Below, one piece after another: positions 1 through 6,725 of a stretch of DNA of 7,400 nt (within the stretch, counting starts at the first letter, position 1; every line of letters begins with the position of its first letter). The stretch covers positions 1-7,400 of the forward strand of contig DFFV01000066.1 in assembly GCA_002371625.1 (NCBI GenBank), written 5' to 3'. The DNA is from Ruminococcus sp. UBA3767. Its GTDB lineage: Bacteria; Bacillota; Clostridia; Oscillospirales; Ruminococcaceae. The translations under genes were made by a program, and so were the position numbers. The notes under the pieces are model-generated. The model was not told the origin of the DNA. It ran no database searches and saw only the letters and a program-made list of their open reading frames with translations.

Positions 1-60
1 ATCTTCAAGATAGCTCTTATGGTCAAAAAGTATCTTGCCGCTAACCCGGTCAAGTTCTGA
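1..60 (+). CDS. Possible C-terminal end of an upstream gene (partial, uncertain)
   Basis: Frame 1 is open from the window edge for 19 codons and ends in TGA at 58-60, 44 nt before the ftsE start. The codons (ATC, TTC, AAG, ATA, GCT, CTT, GCC, AAC, CCG) match the preferences of the genes downstream. The visible tail ends in ...AANPVKF and is too short to assign a family. If real, this gene would lie just ahead of ftsE and could share its transcript, which would fit the lack of a visible ftsE promoter. The exact antisense frame is open over 1-114, so this reading is not secure. Confidence 0.25.
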   Translation: MFKIALMVKKYLAANPVKF

Positions 61-88
61 TCTGAGCGCTTCCCTTAGGCGTATTTCT

Positions 89-97
89 AAGGCGGTG
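89..97 (+). promoter_or_regulatory. Ribosome binding site of ftsE
   Basis: AAGGCGGTG differs from the ideal AAGGAGGTG at one base and lies 7 nt before the TTG at 105. It supports TTG as the start although no ATG is available nearby. Confidence 0.75.
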
Positions 98-104
98 TAA
101 AATT

Positions 105-791
105 TTGGTAGAATTTAAAGATGTGTCTGTCACCTACTCAAGCGGTGTAGATGCATTGAACAAAGTCAATCTGAAGATCAACGACGGTGATTTTGCTTTC
201 GTTGTCGGTCCGTCAGGTGCCGGAAAATCCACGCTTATCAAACTGATACTTAAAGAGATAGACGCTACAAGCGGCTCGGTTATGGTAAACGGATTCAACC
301 TGAAAAAGCTAAAGAGAAAAAGAGTACCTAAATTAAGACGTACGATCGGAGTCGTATTCCAGGACTTCAGGCTCATACCTACGATGACAGTTTATGAGAA
401 CATCGCTTTCGTGCTTCGTGTTATCGATGCACCTGCAAAGTATATAAGAAGCCGTGTTCCTTATGTTATCAGCCTTGTGGGACTTTCCAAAAAGGCTAAA
501 AGCTACCCGACCGAGCTTTCGGGCGGTGAACAGCAGCGTGTAGCACTTGCAAGAGCACTGGTAAACGATCCGCAGCTTATAATCGCAGACGAGCCTACCG
601 GAAACATTGATCCGGAGCTTTCTTACGAGATCGTCGAACTTCTCAAGGGTATAAATGAATGCGGAACTACTATACTGATGGTAACTCACGAGCATGATCT
701 TGTGCGTTACTTCGGAGGACGCATTATTAATATCAACAAGGGAAGCATACAGTTCGATGAGGTAATAGGAGGTTCCAATGAAGATCAATAG
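105..791 (+). CDS. ftsE: Cell division ATP-binding protein FtsE
   Basis: This is the ATPase subunit of the FtsEX complex, a cytoplasmic ABC ATPase that drives FtsX and through it controls extracellular peptidoglycan hydrolysis. The 228-residue length is typical. All nucleotide-binding motifs are visible: Walker A GPSGAGKST (35-43), Q-loop VFQDFRLI (84-91, Gln86), ABC signature LSGGEQQR (138-145), Walker B LIIADEP (158-164, catalytic Glu163), D-loop NID (167-169) and the switch His in VTHEHD (His195). The FQDFRL sequence around the Q-loop is characteristic of FtsE among ABC ATPases. The start is TTG, chosen because a good ribosome site sits 7 nt upstream and the protein then begins VEFKDVSVTY, the usual FtsE N-terminus. 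The 3' end overlaps ftsX by 14 nt, implying translational coupling. No promoter is evident in the 104 nt upstream, so transcription probably starts outside the window. Confidence 0.97.
   Translation: MVEFKDVSVTYSSGVDALNKVNLKINDGDFAFVVGPSGAGKSTLIKLILKEIDATSGSVMVNGFNLKKLKRKRVPKLRRTIGVVFQDFRLIPTMTVYENIAFVLRVIDAPAKYIRSRVPYVISLVGLSKKAKSYPTELSGGEQQRVALARALVNDPQLIIADEPTGNIDPELSYEIVELLKGINECGTTILMVTHEHDLVRYFGGRIININKGSIQFDEVIGGSNEDQ
767..772 (+). promoter_or_regulatory. Ribosome binding site of ftsX, inside ftsE
   Basis: A perfect AGGAGG lies within the last codons of ftsE, 5 nt before the ftsX ATG at 778. It fixes the ftsX start and the 14-nt overlap of the two genes. Confidence 0.85.
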
Positions 792-1683
792 TTTCAATTA
801 CCTGATCCGTCAGGGTTTCAAAGGGATCTGGAGAAATAAGATGATGACTTTTGCATCATTCTGTATCCTCCTCGTTTCACTCATTATGGTAGGTTTTTCG
901 ATACTCGTTTCTATCAACCTTGATAAGATAATTGGCAATATCGAGGAAAAGAGCGAGGTAATGGTAGTTATCAAGGACGGCGTTTCAAAGTCGAAGCTCT
1001 CGGATATTGAGGAAAAGATAAAGGATATCCCCAACGTCAAGGACGTAAGGCTTTACAGCAAGGATGAAGCCTGGAAGGATATGATGGAAAAGATGACCGA
1101 GGCTCAGCAGGATTACTTTAAGTATGCTGAGGACAACCCGCTCCCCGATGTTTACAGACTCAATGTAAACGATATTAAGAAGATGTCTGAAACAACGACT
1201 GAAATAGAGCTTTTTGATGGAGTTGAATCTGTTCAGTCCCCTACCGAGTTCGCAAATATCCTTATCAACTTCAGAAGGATATTCATTATCGTTGCTATAG
1301 CTATTGTTGTCGCACTTGTGCTCGTTTCACTTATAATCATCTCCAACACGACCCGTGCAAGCGTTTTTGCAAGGCGTAAGGAGATAAACATTATGAAATA
1401 TGTTGGTGCTACAAACAGCTTTATAAGAATACCTTTCTTTATCGAGGGTATGGTAGTTGGTCTTATCGCCGCAGGCTGCGCACTTTTCATTACAAAGTTC
1501 GCTTATGAGGGCGTTTACAAGATCCTTAACGAAGACTACCACCTGTTCGGTATCTTCGGACTCAACAACATCTACTCATTCGATTCGATGTTTATAGCTG
1601 TAACGATCTCTTATCTCGTTGCAGGCGCATTTATAGGTGCTATCGGTACTTCGATAAGTACAGGAAAACACCTGAAGGTTTAA
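778..1683 (+). CDS. ftsX: Cell division protein FtsX
   Basis: This is the integral membrane partner of FtsE. It passes ATP-driven conformational change to a peptidoglycan hydrolase outside the cell. The 301 residues show the standard FtsX topology: a short cytoplasmic N-terminus with a basic amphipathic stretch, TM1 (about 24-46), a large extracellular domain (about 47-166), then TM2 (167-189), TM3 (220-242) and TM4 (271-293). The family hallmark lies between TM2 and TM3: FARRKEINIMKYVGA followed by FIRIPFFIEG (about 197-224). The extracellular domain is rich in charged residues (KDVRLYSKDEAW, about 88-99, and MMEKMTEAQQDYF, about 102-114), as in Gram-positive FtsX, where this region contacts the hydrolase coiled coil. 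The ATG is fixed by AGGAGG 5 nt upstream. The gene overlaps ftsE and is followed by the M23 hydrolase, its probable partner. Confidence 0.97.
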   Translation: MKINSFNYLIRQGFKGIWRNKMMTFASFCILLVSLIMVGFSILVSINLDKIIGNIEEKSEVMVVIKDGVSKSKLSDIEEKIKDIPNVKDVRLYSKDEAWKDMMEKMTEAQQDYFKYAEDNPLPDVYRLNVNDIKKMSETTTEIELFDGVESVQSPTEFANILINFRRIFIIVAIAIVVALVLVSLIIISNTTRASVFARRKEINIMKYVGATNSFIRIPFFIEGMVVGLIAAGCALFITKFAYEGVYKILNEDYHLFGIFGLNNIYSFDSMFIAVTISYLVAGAFIGAIGTSISTGKHLKV

Positions 1684-1689
1684 TTAAGA

Positions 1690-1724
1690 TCAGGCGGCAG
1701 ATTGGGCTTATGCCTGACCTGCCG
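1690..1724 (+). repeat. Two interleaved inverted repeats between ftsX and the hydrolase gene
   Basis: TCAGGC (1690-1695) is complementary to GCCTGA (1712-1717), and CGGCAG (1695-1700) to CTGCCG (1719-1724). The arms come in the order A, B, A', B' and share base 1695. They could form two alternative hairpins or, less likely, a pseudoknot. Stem B is followed by a short T-rich stretch (1728-1732), too weak for a standard terminator. It might lower read-through or stabilise the processed ftsEX end. Function is unproven. Confidence 0.4.
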
Positions 1725-1767
1725 TATGTTTTGTGTAAAAATGGTTCGCAGCTTTGACTGCATTAAC

Positions 1768-1775
1768 GGAGAGGA
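1768..1775 (+). promoter_or_regulatory. Ribosome binding site that sets the GTG start of the M23 gene
   Basis: GGAGAGGA lies 5 nt before GTG at 1781. The in-frame TTG at 1754 lies upstream of this site and has no comparable site of its own, so GTG is preferred. It also puts the lysines directly at the start of a normal signal peptide. Confidence 0.8.
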
Positions 1776-1780
1776 TCAAA

Positions 1781-3205
1781 GTGAAAAAGATTTCAATGGC
1801 TAAAAGATGCCTCGCTTTCACGCTTTGCGCTGCTGTTTGTATGGGTTGTTTCTCTTACGCCCAGCAGGACGGTGTGAATACTCAGTCGGCAAGCGCTGTC
1901 AGTGAAGAGGCTCAGGCCAATCAGAATAGTATCGATGATACTCAGAAAAAGCTCGATGAGCTTATGGAACAGCAAAAACAGCTCGACTCGCAGATAAACT
2001 CTACTCAGGGAAATATCGAAAAGGAAGAGGAAAAACAGAAAGCTATCAATTCTCAGATAGAAACTGTTCAGAAAACTATCCTCGCTCTTGAATCTTCGAT
2101 AACAGAACTGAGCAAGCAGATAGATTCGCTTGGTGAGGATATCAGCAAGCAGGAGCAAAAGATAATTGAGAAAAAGGAAGAGATCGACAAAGGCACAGAG
2201 GAATTCAACAAAAGACTTCGTGCGCTGTACATAGTCGGTGATAATTCCTACACCAGCGTTATCGCAGGCTCGACTGACTTTTACGATATGCTTATGAAGA
2301 TAGAGCTTGTAAAAAGAGTCGCAAGCCACGATAATGAGATGATAGATAATCTCATTGCTATGAAGGCGCAGTTTGAGGCTGACAAGAAAGAGCTTGAAGC
2401 TAAAAAGGCTACGCTTGAAGAAAACAAGAGCAAGCTGGAATCGCAGCAGAAGGATCACGAGAGCCAGAGGGCAAAGCTGCAGGATCTGCTCAAGCAGAGC
2501 AAACAGGTAGTTGATGACCTTGAAAGACAGAAACAGGCTTATGAGGCTAACAAGAAGTCTATCGACAATGAGCAGGATAAGTTTGAAAAGGATCTGGCTA
2601 AACTGTTTGAAGAAAGAAAGGCTATTGCCGATAAGGAAGCTGCTGAGGAAGCTGCAAGAAAGGCTGCGGCAGCCGCTGCTGAAAGACAAAGGCAACAGCA
2701 GCAGTGGCAGCAACAGTGGCAGCAGCAACAGTCTTCATCGTCATCTTCTTCATCAAGCACTCCTGTAAATATCCCTCTCACAGGTTCGGGATTCTTTAAG
2801 TGGCCTGTACCGGGATACTACGGTGTTACTTCGGAATTCGGACCGAGATGGGGAACTAACCACAACGGAATTGATATCTGCTCATACGGCATAAACGGTG
2901 CAGATATCTGCGCTGCTGCTCCGGGAAAGGTTATCAGAGTTGAAAACTACTGTACCCACAACTACGGTAAGAACGGTTCCTGCGGCTGCGGCGGCGGTTA
3001 CGGACGCTACTGCATAATCGACCATGGCAACGGTCTGTGGTCACTTTACGGTCACCAGACAAACGTTCTCGTTTCAGTTGGACAGAAGGTAGATACCGGT
3101 GATGTTATCGGTAAGGTCGGCTCAACAGGTTACTCAACAGGTGCACACCTGCATTTTGAGGTCCGCAAGAACGGCTACGCTGTAAACCCGAGAAACTATA
3201 TGTGA
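1781..3205 (+). CDS. Secreted coiled-coil M23 peptidoglycan endopeptidase (EnvC/PcsB-like)
   Basis: This is a zinc metallopeptidase of the LytM/M23 family, expected to act in the cell wall on peptide cross-links under FtsEX control. With the GTG start it has 474 residues. Residues 1-27 form a signal peptide (KK, then a hydrophobic core, cleavage probably after FSYA). There follow a long coiled coil (about 42-290, rich in Q, K and E), an Ala-rich helix (about 292-300), a Q/W stretch and nine serines (to about 326), and a C-terminal M23 domain (about 340-472). The coiled coil holds the segment RLRALYIVGDNSY and a following GSTDFYDML typical of EnvC/PcsB-type hydrolases. Metal ligands are present as NHNGID (His361, Asp365) and HLH (His456, His458); a further catalytic His is in LYGHQ (His425). 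The enzyme should therefore be active, unlike EnvC of E. coli. Four cysteines (391, 401, 403, 411) sit in an insertion of the domain. The gene follows ftsEX by 97 nt and ends at a terminator. Activation by FtsX is inferred from family and context. Confidence 0.93.
   Translation: MKKISMAKRCLAFTLCAAVCMGCFSYAQQDGVNTQSASAVSEEAQANQNSIDDTQKKLDELMEQQKQLDSQINSTQGNIEKEEEKQKAINSQIETVQKTILALESSITELSKQIDSLGEDISKQEQKIIEKKEEIDKGTEEFNKRLRALYIVGDNSYTSVIAGSTDFYDMLMKIELVKRVASHDNEMIDNLIAMKAQFEADKKELEAKKATLEENKSKLESQQKDHESQRAKLQDLLKQSKQVVDDLERQKQAYEANKKSIDNEQDKFEKDLAKLFEERKAIADKEAAEEAARKAAAAAAERQRQQQQWQQQWQQQQSSSSSSSSSTPVNIPLTGSGFFKWPVPGYYGVTSEFGPRWGTNHNGIDICSYGINGADICAAAPGKVIRVENYCTHNYGKNGSCGCGGGYGRYCIIDHGNGLWSLYGHQTNVLVSVGQKVDTGDVIGKVGSTGYSTGAHLHFEVRKNGYAVNPRNYM
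2684..2758 (+). repeat. In-frame CAG/TGG and TCN triplet tract (Q/W and Ser linker)
   Basis: Bases 2684-2731 encode an R/Q/W stretch containing the repeat WQQQ, with the 12-nt unit CAGTGGCAGCAA nearly repeated. Bases 2732-2758 encode nine serines with mixed TCN codons and one AGC. The tract is the flexible linker between the coiled coil and the M23 domain. Triplet repeats can gain or lose units without breaking the frame, so linker length may vary among strains. Confidence 0.7.
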
Positions 3206-3214
3206 TAAAAATAC

Positions 3215-3250
3215 AAACTGCGGAGATTTTTAATGTCTTCGCAGTTTTTT
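3215..3250 (+). terminator. Rho-independent terminator after the M23 gene
   Basis: Arms 3215-3226 and 3236-3247 form a 12-bp stem with one G-U pair and a 9-nt loop, followed by six T (3245-3250, the first three inside the 3' arm). It starts 10 nt after the TGA and closes the ftsE-ftsX-M23 unit. Confidence 0.9.
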
Positions 3251-3252
3251 GC

Positions 3253-3281
3253 TTGATTTGACAGCAGTTGCGTGGTATAAT
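3253..3281 (+). promoter_or_regulatory. Sigma-A type promoter of pepF with extended -10
   Basis: TTGATT (3253-3258) and TATAAT (3276-3281) are 17 bp apart, and TGG precedes the -10, giving an extended -10 box. The start of transcription would be near 3288, with a leader of about 30 nt. It lies 2 nt after the preceding terminator, so pepF is an independent unit. Confidence 0.8.
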
Positions 3282-3317
3282 AGTTAGTGATGAATAATTT
3301 CAGAAGGAGCGTACAAA

Positions 3318-5117
3318 ATGAGCGAAGAAAAAGTAATGAAAAGAGAACAGATACAGGAGCAGTTCAAATGGGCTATCAACGATATCTATGCGACTGACGA
3401 GCTTTGGTATGAGGACCTTGAAAAGCTAAAGCGCTATGCCGCAAAGCTGCCCGAATACGAGGGCAAGCTCTCACAGAGCGCAGATACGCTGTATGAGTAT
3501 CTCAAAATGAGCGATGACATTACGCTTATATGCGACAGCCTGATAAACTATGCACAGAGAAAAAGCGATGAGGACACAACGGTCGCTAAATATCAGAACA
3601 TGACAGGTCAGGCGGTAAATGTTTTCATGCAGATAAACTCCGCAGGCAGCTTTGAGACTCCCGAGCTTGTCGCTATTGAGCAGGATAATCTGGATGAGAT
3701 GTTTGCGCAGAAGCCTGAGCTTGAAATGTACAGGCGCAAGCTGGAATTGATAAGAGAGAAAAAGGAACACGTTCTATCGCAGGCAGAGGAAAATATTCTT
3801 GCGCTGACTGCTGAAATGGGTGAATCCCCTGAAAACATATTCTCGATGTTCTCGGATGCCGACCTGAAATTCCCCGACGCTGTGGACAAGGACGGCAAAG
3901 CACACCAGGTAACACATTCAACTTATATCCCGCTTGTTCAGTCACCTGACAGAGAACTGAGGAAAAGCGCATTTGAGTCTTTGTATTCCACCTACGGCAG
4001 CTTTAAAAACACCTGCGCTGCTACACTGAGCGCTCAGATAAAATCGGTGAATTTCTATGCAAAGGCACGCAAGTACGCTTCCTCGCTGGAGGCTTCCCTT
4101 TCAGCTAACGAGATACCCGTGCAGGTATACCACAATCTTATTAACACGGTGCACGATAATATGCACTATATGTACGACTACGTTGAGCTTCGCAAAAAGC
4201 TGCTCGGTGTTGATGAGCTGCATTATTACGACCTTTACACACCGATAGTCAGCGATGTTGATATGAAGATAACCTTTGAAGAAGCTAAGGAAACGGTGCT
4301 TAAAGCGCTTGAACCTATGGGCGAGGATTACCTTGCGATAATAAAAGAGGGCTTTGAGAACCGCTGGATAGACGTTTATGAGAACGAGGGCAAGACAAGT
4401 GGAGCTTATTCCGCAGGGGCAAGGGTGCACCCTTATGTGCTGCTCAACCACAAGGACACGCTGAACTGTATGTTCACGCTCATTCACGAGATGGGACACG
4501 CTGTTCACTCGTATCTTTCCAATAAAACTCAGCCTGTATGCTACTGCGATTACTCTATATTTGTAGCTGAGGTGGCTTCGACCTGCAATGAGGCGCTGCT
4601 GATGAGATACCTGCTGAAAAACGCTAAGGACAAAAAGGAAAAGGCGTATCTTATAAACTACTTCCTTGAAATGTTCCGCACAACGCTTTACAGGCAGACG
4701 ATGTTTGCGGAGTTTGAGCTGAAGATAAACGAGCTTGTTGCCGGCGGCGAGAGCCTTACCGCTGAAACTCTGTGCGACATTTACAGAGAGCTTAACAAGG
4801 TCTATTTCGGTGAGGGTATCGTGCCGGACGAGGAGATAAGCCTTGAATGGGCACGGATACCGCATTTTTACTACGATTACTACGTTTATCAGTACGCAAC
4901 GGGAATCGCTGCTGCGATAGCGCTTTCCTCACGAATTCTCAGCGAGGGCGAAAGCGCAGTTAAGGATTACATCGGTTTCCTCAGCGGTGGCTGCTCAAAG
5001 GATCCTATCTCGCTGCTGCGTGGCGCAGGTGTGGATATGGCTGCACCAAAGCCGATAAACGATGCGCTTGCTGTTTTCGGCGAGCTGATAAAGGAAATGG
5101 AGCAGCTTTACAGCTAA
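3318..5117 (+). CDS. pepF: Oligoendopeptidase F (M3B metallopeptidase)
   Basis: This is a cytosolic zinc endopeptidase that cuts short peptides, typically of about 7-17 residues, in intracellular peptide turnover. The 599-residue length matches the family. The active site LIHEMGHAVHS has the HExxH motif at 390-394 (zinc ligands His390 and His394, catalytic Glu391), and the third ligand is probably Glu418 in FVAEVASTCNE. Other family marks are SGAYSAGARVHPYVLLN (361-377) just before the active site, and the C-terminal IPHFYYDYYVYQYATG segment with Tyr and His residues for substrate binding. No signal peptide or membrane segment is seen. The ATG is preceded by AAGGAG (3304-3309) with 8-nt spacing. 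A dedicated promoter lies upstream and a terminator follows, so the gene appears monocistronic. Exact substrates cannot be read from the sequence. Confidence 0.96.
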   Translation: MSEEKVMKREQIQEQFKWAINDIYATDELWYEDLEKLKRYAAKLPEYEGKLSQSADTLYEYLKMSDDITLICDSLINYAQRKSDEDTTVAKYQNMTGQAVNVFMQINSAGSFETPELVAIEQDNLDEMFAQKPELEMYRRKLELIREKKEHVLSQAEENILALTAEMGESPENIFSMFSDADLKFPDAVDKDGKAHQVTHSTYIPLVQSPDRELRKSAFESLYSTYGSFKNTCAATLSAQIKSVNFYAKARKYASSLEASLSANEIPVQVYHNLINTVHDNMHYMYDYVELRKKLLGVDELHYYDLYTPIVSDVDMKITFEEAKETVLKALEPMGEDYLAIIKEGFENRWIDVYENEGKTSGAYSAGARVHPYVLLNHKDTLNCMFTLIHEMGHAVHSYLSNKTQPVCYCDYSIFVAEVASTCNEALLMRYLLKNAKDKKEKAYLINYFLEMFRTTLYRQTMFAEFELKINELVAGGESLTAETLCDIYRELNKVYFGEGIVPDEEISLEWARIPHFYYDYYVYQYATGIAAAIALSSRILSEGESAVKDYIGFLSGGCSKDPISLLRGAGVDMAAPKPINDALAVFGELIKEMEQLYS

Positions 5118-5141
5118 GAGATATTCTCATTTTCCGCATAA

Positions 5142-5160
5142 ATCGCTGCTTTGCGGCGAT
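5142..5160 (+). repeat. Small hairpin downstream of pepF
   Basis: Arms 5142-5149 and 5153-5160 pair over 8 bp with one G-U and a TTT loop. No T-run follows, so it is not a standard terminator. It may protect the pepF transcript 3' end, since the true terminator lies 19 nt further on. Confidence 0.4.
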
Positions 5161-5178
5161 AATGTTGTGCATAATTAC

Positions 5179-5215
5179 AAAAAGCCCTTAAAAGCGTTGA
5201 CTTTGGGGGCTTTTT
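5179..5215 (+). terminator. Rho-independent terminator of pepF
   Basis: AAAAAGCCC (5179-5187) pairs with GGGCTTTTT (5207-5215). The stem extends inward to 5192/5202 with two G-U pairs and a loop at 5193-5201. The 3' arm ends in five T. The A-rich 5' arm makes the hairpin potentially active on both strands. Confidence 0.85.
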
Positions 5216-5225
5216 ATTGTATTAT
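5197..5225 (+). promoter_or_regulatory. Promoter of the flippase gene, overlapping the pepF terminator
   Basis: TTGACT (5197-5202) and TATTAT (5220-5225) have ideal 17-bp spacing. The -35 box lies in the loop and inner stem of the pepF terminator. Transcription would begin near 5232, which makes the ATG at 5231 unusable and supports the ATG at 5264 as the start. Confidence 0.65.
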
Positions 5226-5263
5226 ATCTAATGTATGCGAATACTGAAGAAAGAAGATATATA

Positions 5264-6712
5264 ATGGAAAAGAACAACAGCTTTCTTAAGCATTTTACGA
5301 TAATAGGCGGCGGTACGCTGATAAATATGCTGCTGGGACTGATAACAGAGCCGATAATAACTCGTCTTGTCGATCCTGATGAAAACGGTCGTTATTCGTT
5401 ATTTACGATGTATTCGAGCCTTGCGGTAATGGTGCTTTGCATCGGTCTGGATCAGGCGCTGGTGCGTTTTTATTACGAAAAGGACACTGAGGACTACAAA
5501 AGCTCGCTGCTTTCAAAGTGCGTGGTATTACCGGTTTTGTGCTGCCTTGCGGTGAGCGGTATAGTTATGGCTGTCTCGCTTACGGGAATTATCAAGCTGA
5601 AATTCAACCCACTGATAATGTCAGTGCTGTGTGTGTTTACGCTTTCGCAGCTGATATACCGTTTCAGCCTTTTGCTTGTAAGGCTGGAATACAAGAGCAA
5701 GTTATACTCGCTGCTGAACATTATCCACAAGCTGATGTACCTTGCGGCTGTATTTCCGCTTATTTACCTTATCAAAAGCGACAGGTCAAAGTCGCTGATA
5801 TTTGCGGCAACGTTTGCATCGTTTGTATGCCTGTTTGTCAGCATTGCAGCTAACAGGCGGCTTTGGAAGCCCAAGAGCAGCACAAAGGGCGCTTGCGGCG
5901 TTACTATGAAGGAGCTGCTGAAATACGGCTACCCCTACATACTTTCAATGGGACTTGCAACACTGTTCTCGGCAATAGACAAACTCTCGCTGGACCATTA
6001 CAGGACCGAAGCTGAGGTAGGTGTTTATTCCTCTGCGATAACGCTGGTCAACGTTTTTGCTATCATTCAGACCACATTCAACACGCTGTGGCAGCCGATG
6101 TCGGTTGAGCATTACAGCAAGGATCCCGAGGACAAGAGCTTTTATCAGCGTGGCAATCAGATAATCACGATAGTTATGTTTTTCCTTGGGCTTTCGCTTA
6201 TACTCTGCAAGGATCTGTTCGTTTACCTGCTGGGTGAAAAATACCGTGAAGCTGCGGTAATACTCCCCTTTTTGTGCTTCAACCCTATAATGTACACCAT
6301 CTCGGAAACGACCGTGAGCGGACTTGTTTTCAAGAAAAAAAGCATGATGCAGATAGTGGTTTCAGCAGGTGCGTGTGTGACCAACATAATCGGCAACATG
6401 ATACTTGTTCCGTGGATAGGCTGCAAGGGTGCGGCTATTTCTACGGGAATATCTTATGTGGTTTTCTTCACGCTCAGAACGGTGCTTTCAAACAAGTATT
6501 TCTATGTTGATTACAAGCTGGGCAGGTTTTACACCATAACGCTTGCGCTTATACTGTTTGCTTTTTACAACACGTTCTTCAAATTCGGGCTTTTGACGAT
6601 TGCAGCTTATCTTGCGTGTCTTGCGCTGCTTGTTTTCCTTTACCGTGACAATGTGAAATGGGGACTTGATTACCTTATCAAGACAGCTAAAAAGATACTT
6701 AAAAAGAATTAA
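5264..6712 (+). CDS. Polysaccharide/lipid-linked oligosaccharide flippase (MOP superfamily, Wzx-like)
   Basis: This is a polytopic membrane protein of the polysaccharide biosynthesis (RfbX/Wzx) family, which turns lipid-linked glycan units from the inner to the outer face of the membrane. It has 482 residues from the ATG at 5264, with about 12-14 hydrophobic segments spread over the whole length. Family-like features include the N-terminal GGGTLINMLLGLITEPIITR with DENGRYSLF (about 15-46), the mid-protein SAIDKLSLDHY and VGVYSSA, and a late IGNMILVPWIGCKGAAISTG. I choose the second Met over the ATG at 5231 because the predicted transcription start is near 5232. The purine-rich stretch at 5246-5256 is then a weak ribosome site about 7 nt upstream. 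The C-terminus is Lys-rich and cytoplasmic. There are no glycosyltransferases nearby, so the substrate (capsule, teichoic acid or other glycan) is unknown. It sits between two terminators as a single-gene unit. Confidence 0.87.
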   Translation: MEKNNSFLKHFTIIGGGTLINMLLGLITEPIITRLVDPDENGRYSLFTMYSSLAVMVLCIGLDQALVRFYYEKDTEDYKSSLLSKCVVLPVLCCLAVSGIVMAVSLTGIIKLKFNPLIMSVLCVFTLSQLIYRFSLLLVRLEYKSKLYSLLNIIHKLMYLAAVFPLIYLIKSDRSKSLIFAATFASFVCLFVSIAANRRLWKPKSSTKGACGVTMKELLKYGYPYILSMGLATLFSAIDKLSLDHYRTEAEVGVYSSAITLVNVFAIIQTTFNTLWQPMSVEHYSKDPEDKSFYQRGNQIITIVMFFLGLSLILCKDLFVYLLGEKYREAAVILPFLCFNPIMYTISETTVSGLVFKKKSMMQIVVSAGACVTNIIGNMILVPWIGCKGAAISTGISYVVFFTLRTVLSNKYFYVDYKLGRFYTITLALILFAFYNTFFKFGLLTIAAYLACLALLVFLYRDNVKWGLDYLIKTAKKILKKN

Positions 6713-6725
6713 ATGTACAAAAAAT

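Noticed and set aside
1754..1780. TTG at 1754 as the start of the M23 gene, adding nine residues
   Set aside because: The good ribosome site (1768-1775) lies downstream of this TTG and 5 nt before GTG 1781, which also gives a normal signal peptide.
1838..1849. Lipoprotein signal in the M23 protein (Cys23)
   Set aside because: The residues before Cys23 (C-M-G) do not fit a lipobox, while FSYA just after fits signal peptidase I cleavage.
1793..2728. Long minus-strand open frame of 311 codons opposite the M23 gene
   Set aside because: It is the antisense of the Lys/Glu/Gln-rich coiled coil, giving Leu/Phe-rich nonsense; the + strand protein has clear domains and a ribosome site.
3258..3281. 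Perfect TTGACA at 3258-3263 as the pepF -35 box
   Set aside because: It is only 12 bp from the TATAAT. TTGATT at 3253 has the right 17-bp spacing and the -10 is of the extended type.
4101..4865. Minus-strand open frame of 254 codons inside pepF
   Set aside because: It lies opposite the pepF catalytic region, which is clearly coding; the translated product resembles no family I know.
5231..5263. ATG at 5231 as the flippase start
   Set aside because: It lies right at the predicted transcription start and has no ribosome site; the added residues are charged and unlike the family N-terminus.
5260..5265. TATAAT just before and over the flippase start codon
   Set aside because: It would place the transcript start inside the gene; there is a better promoter upstream with correct spacing.
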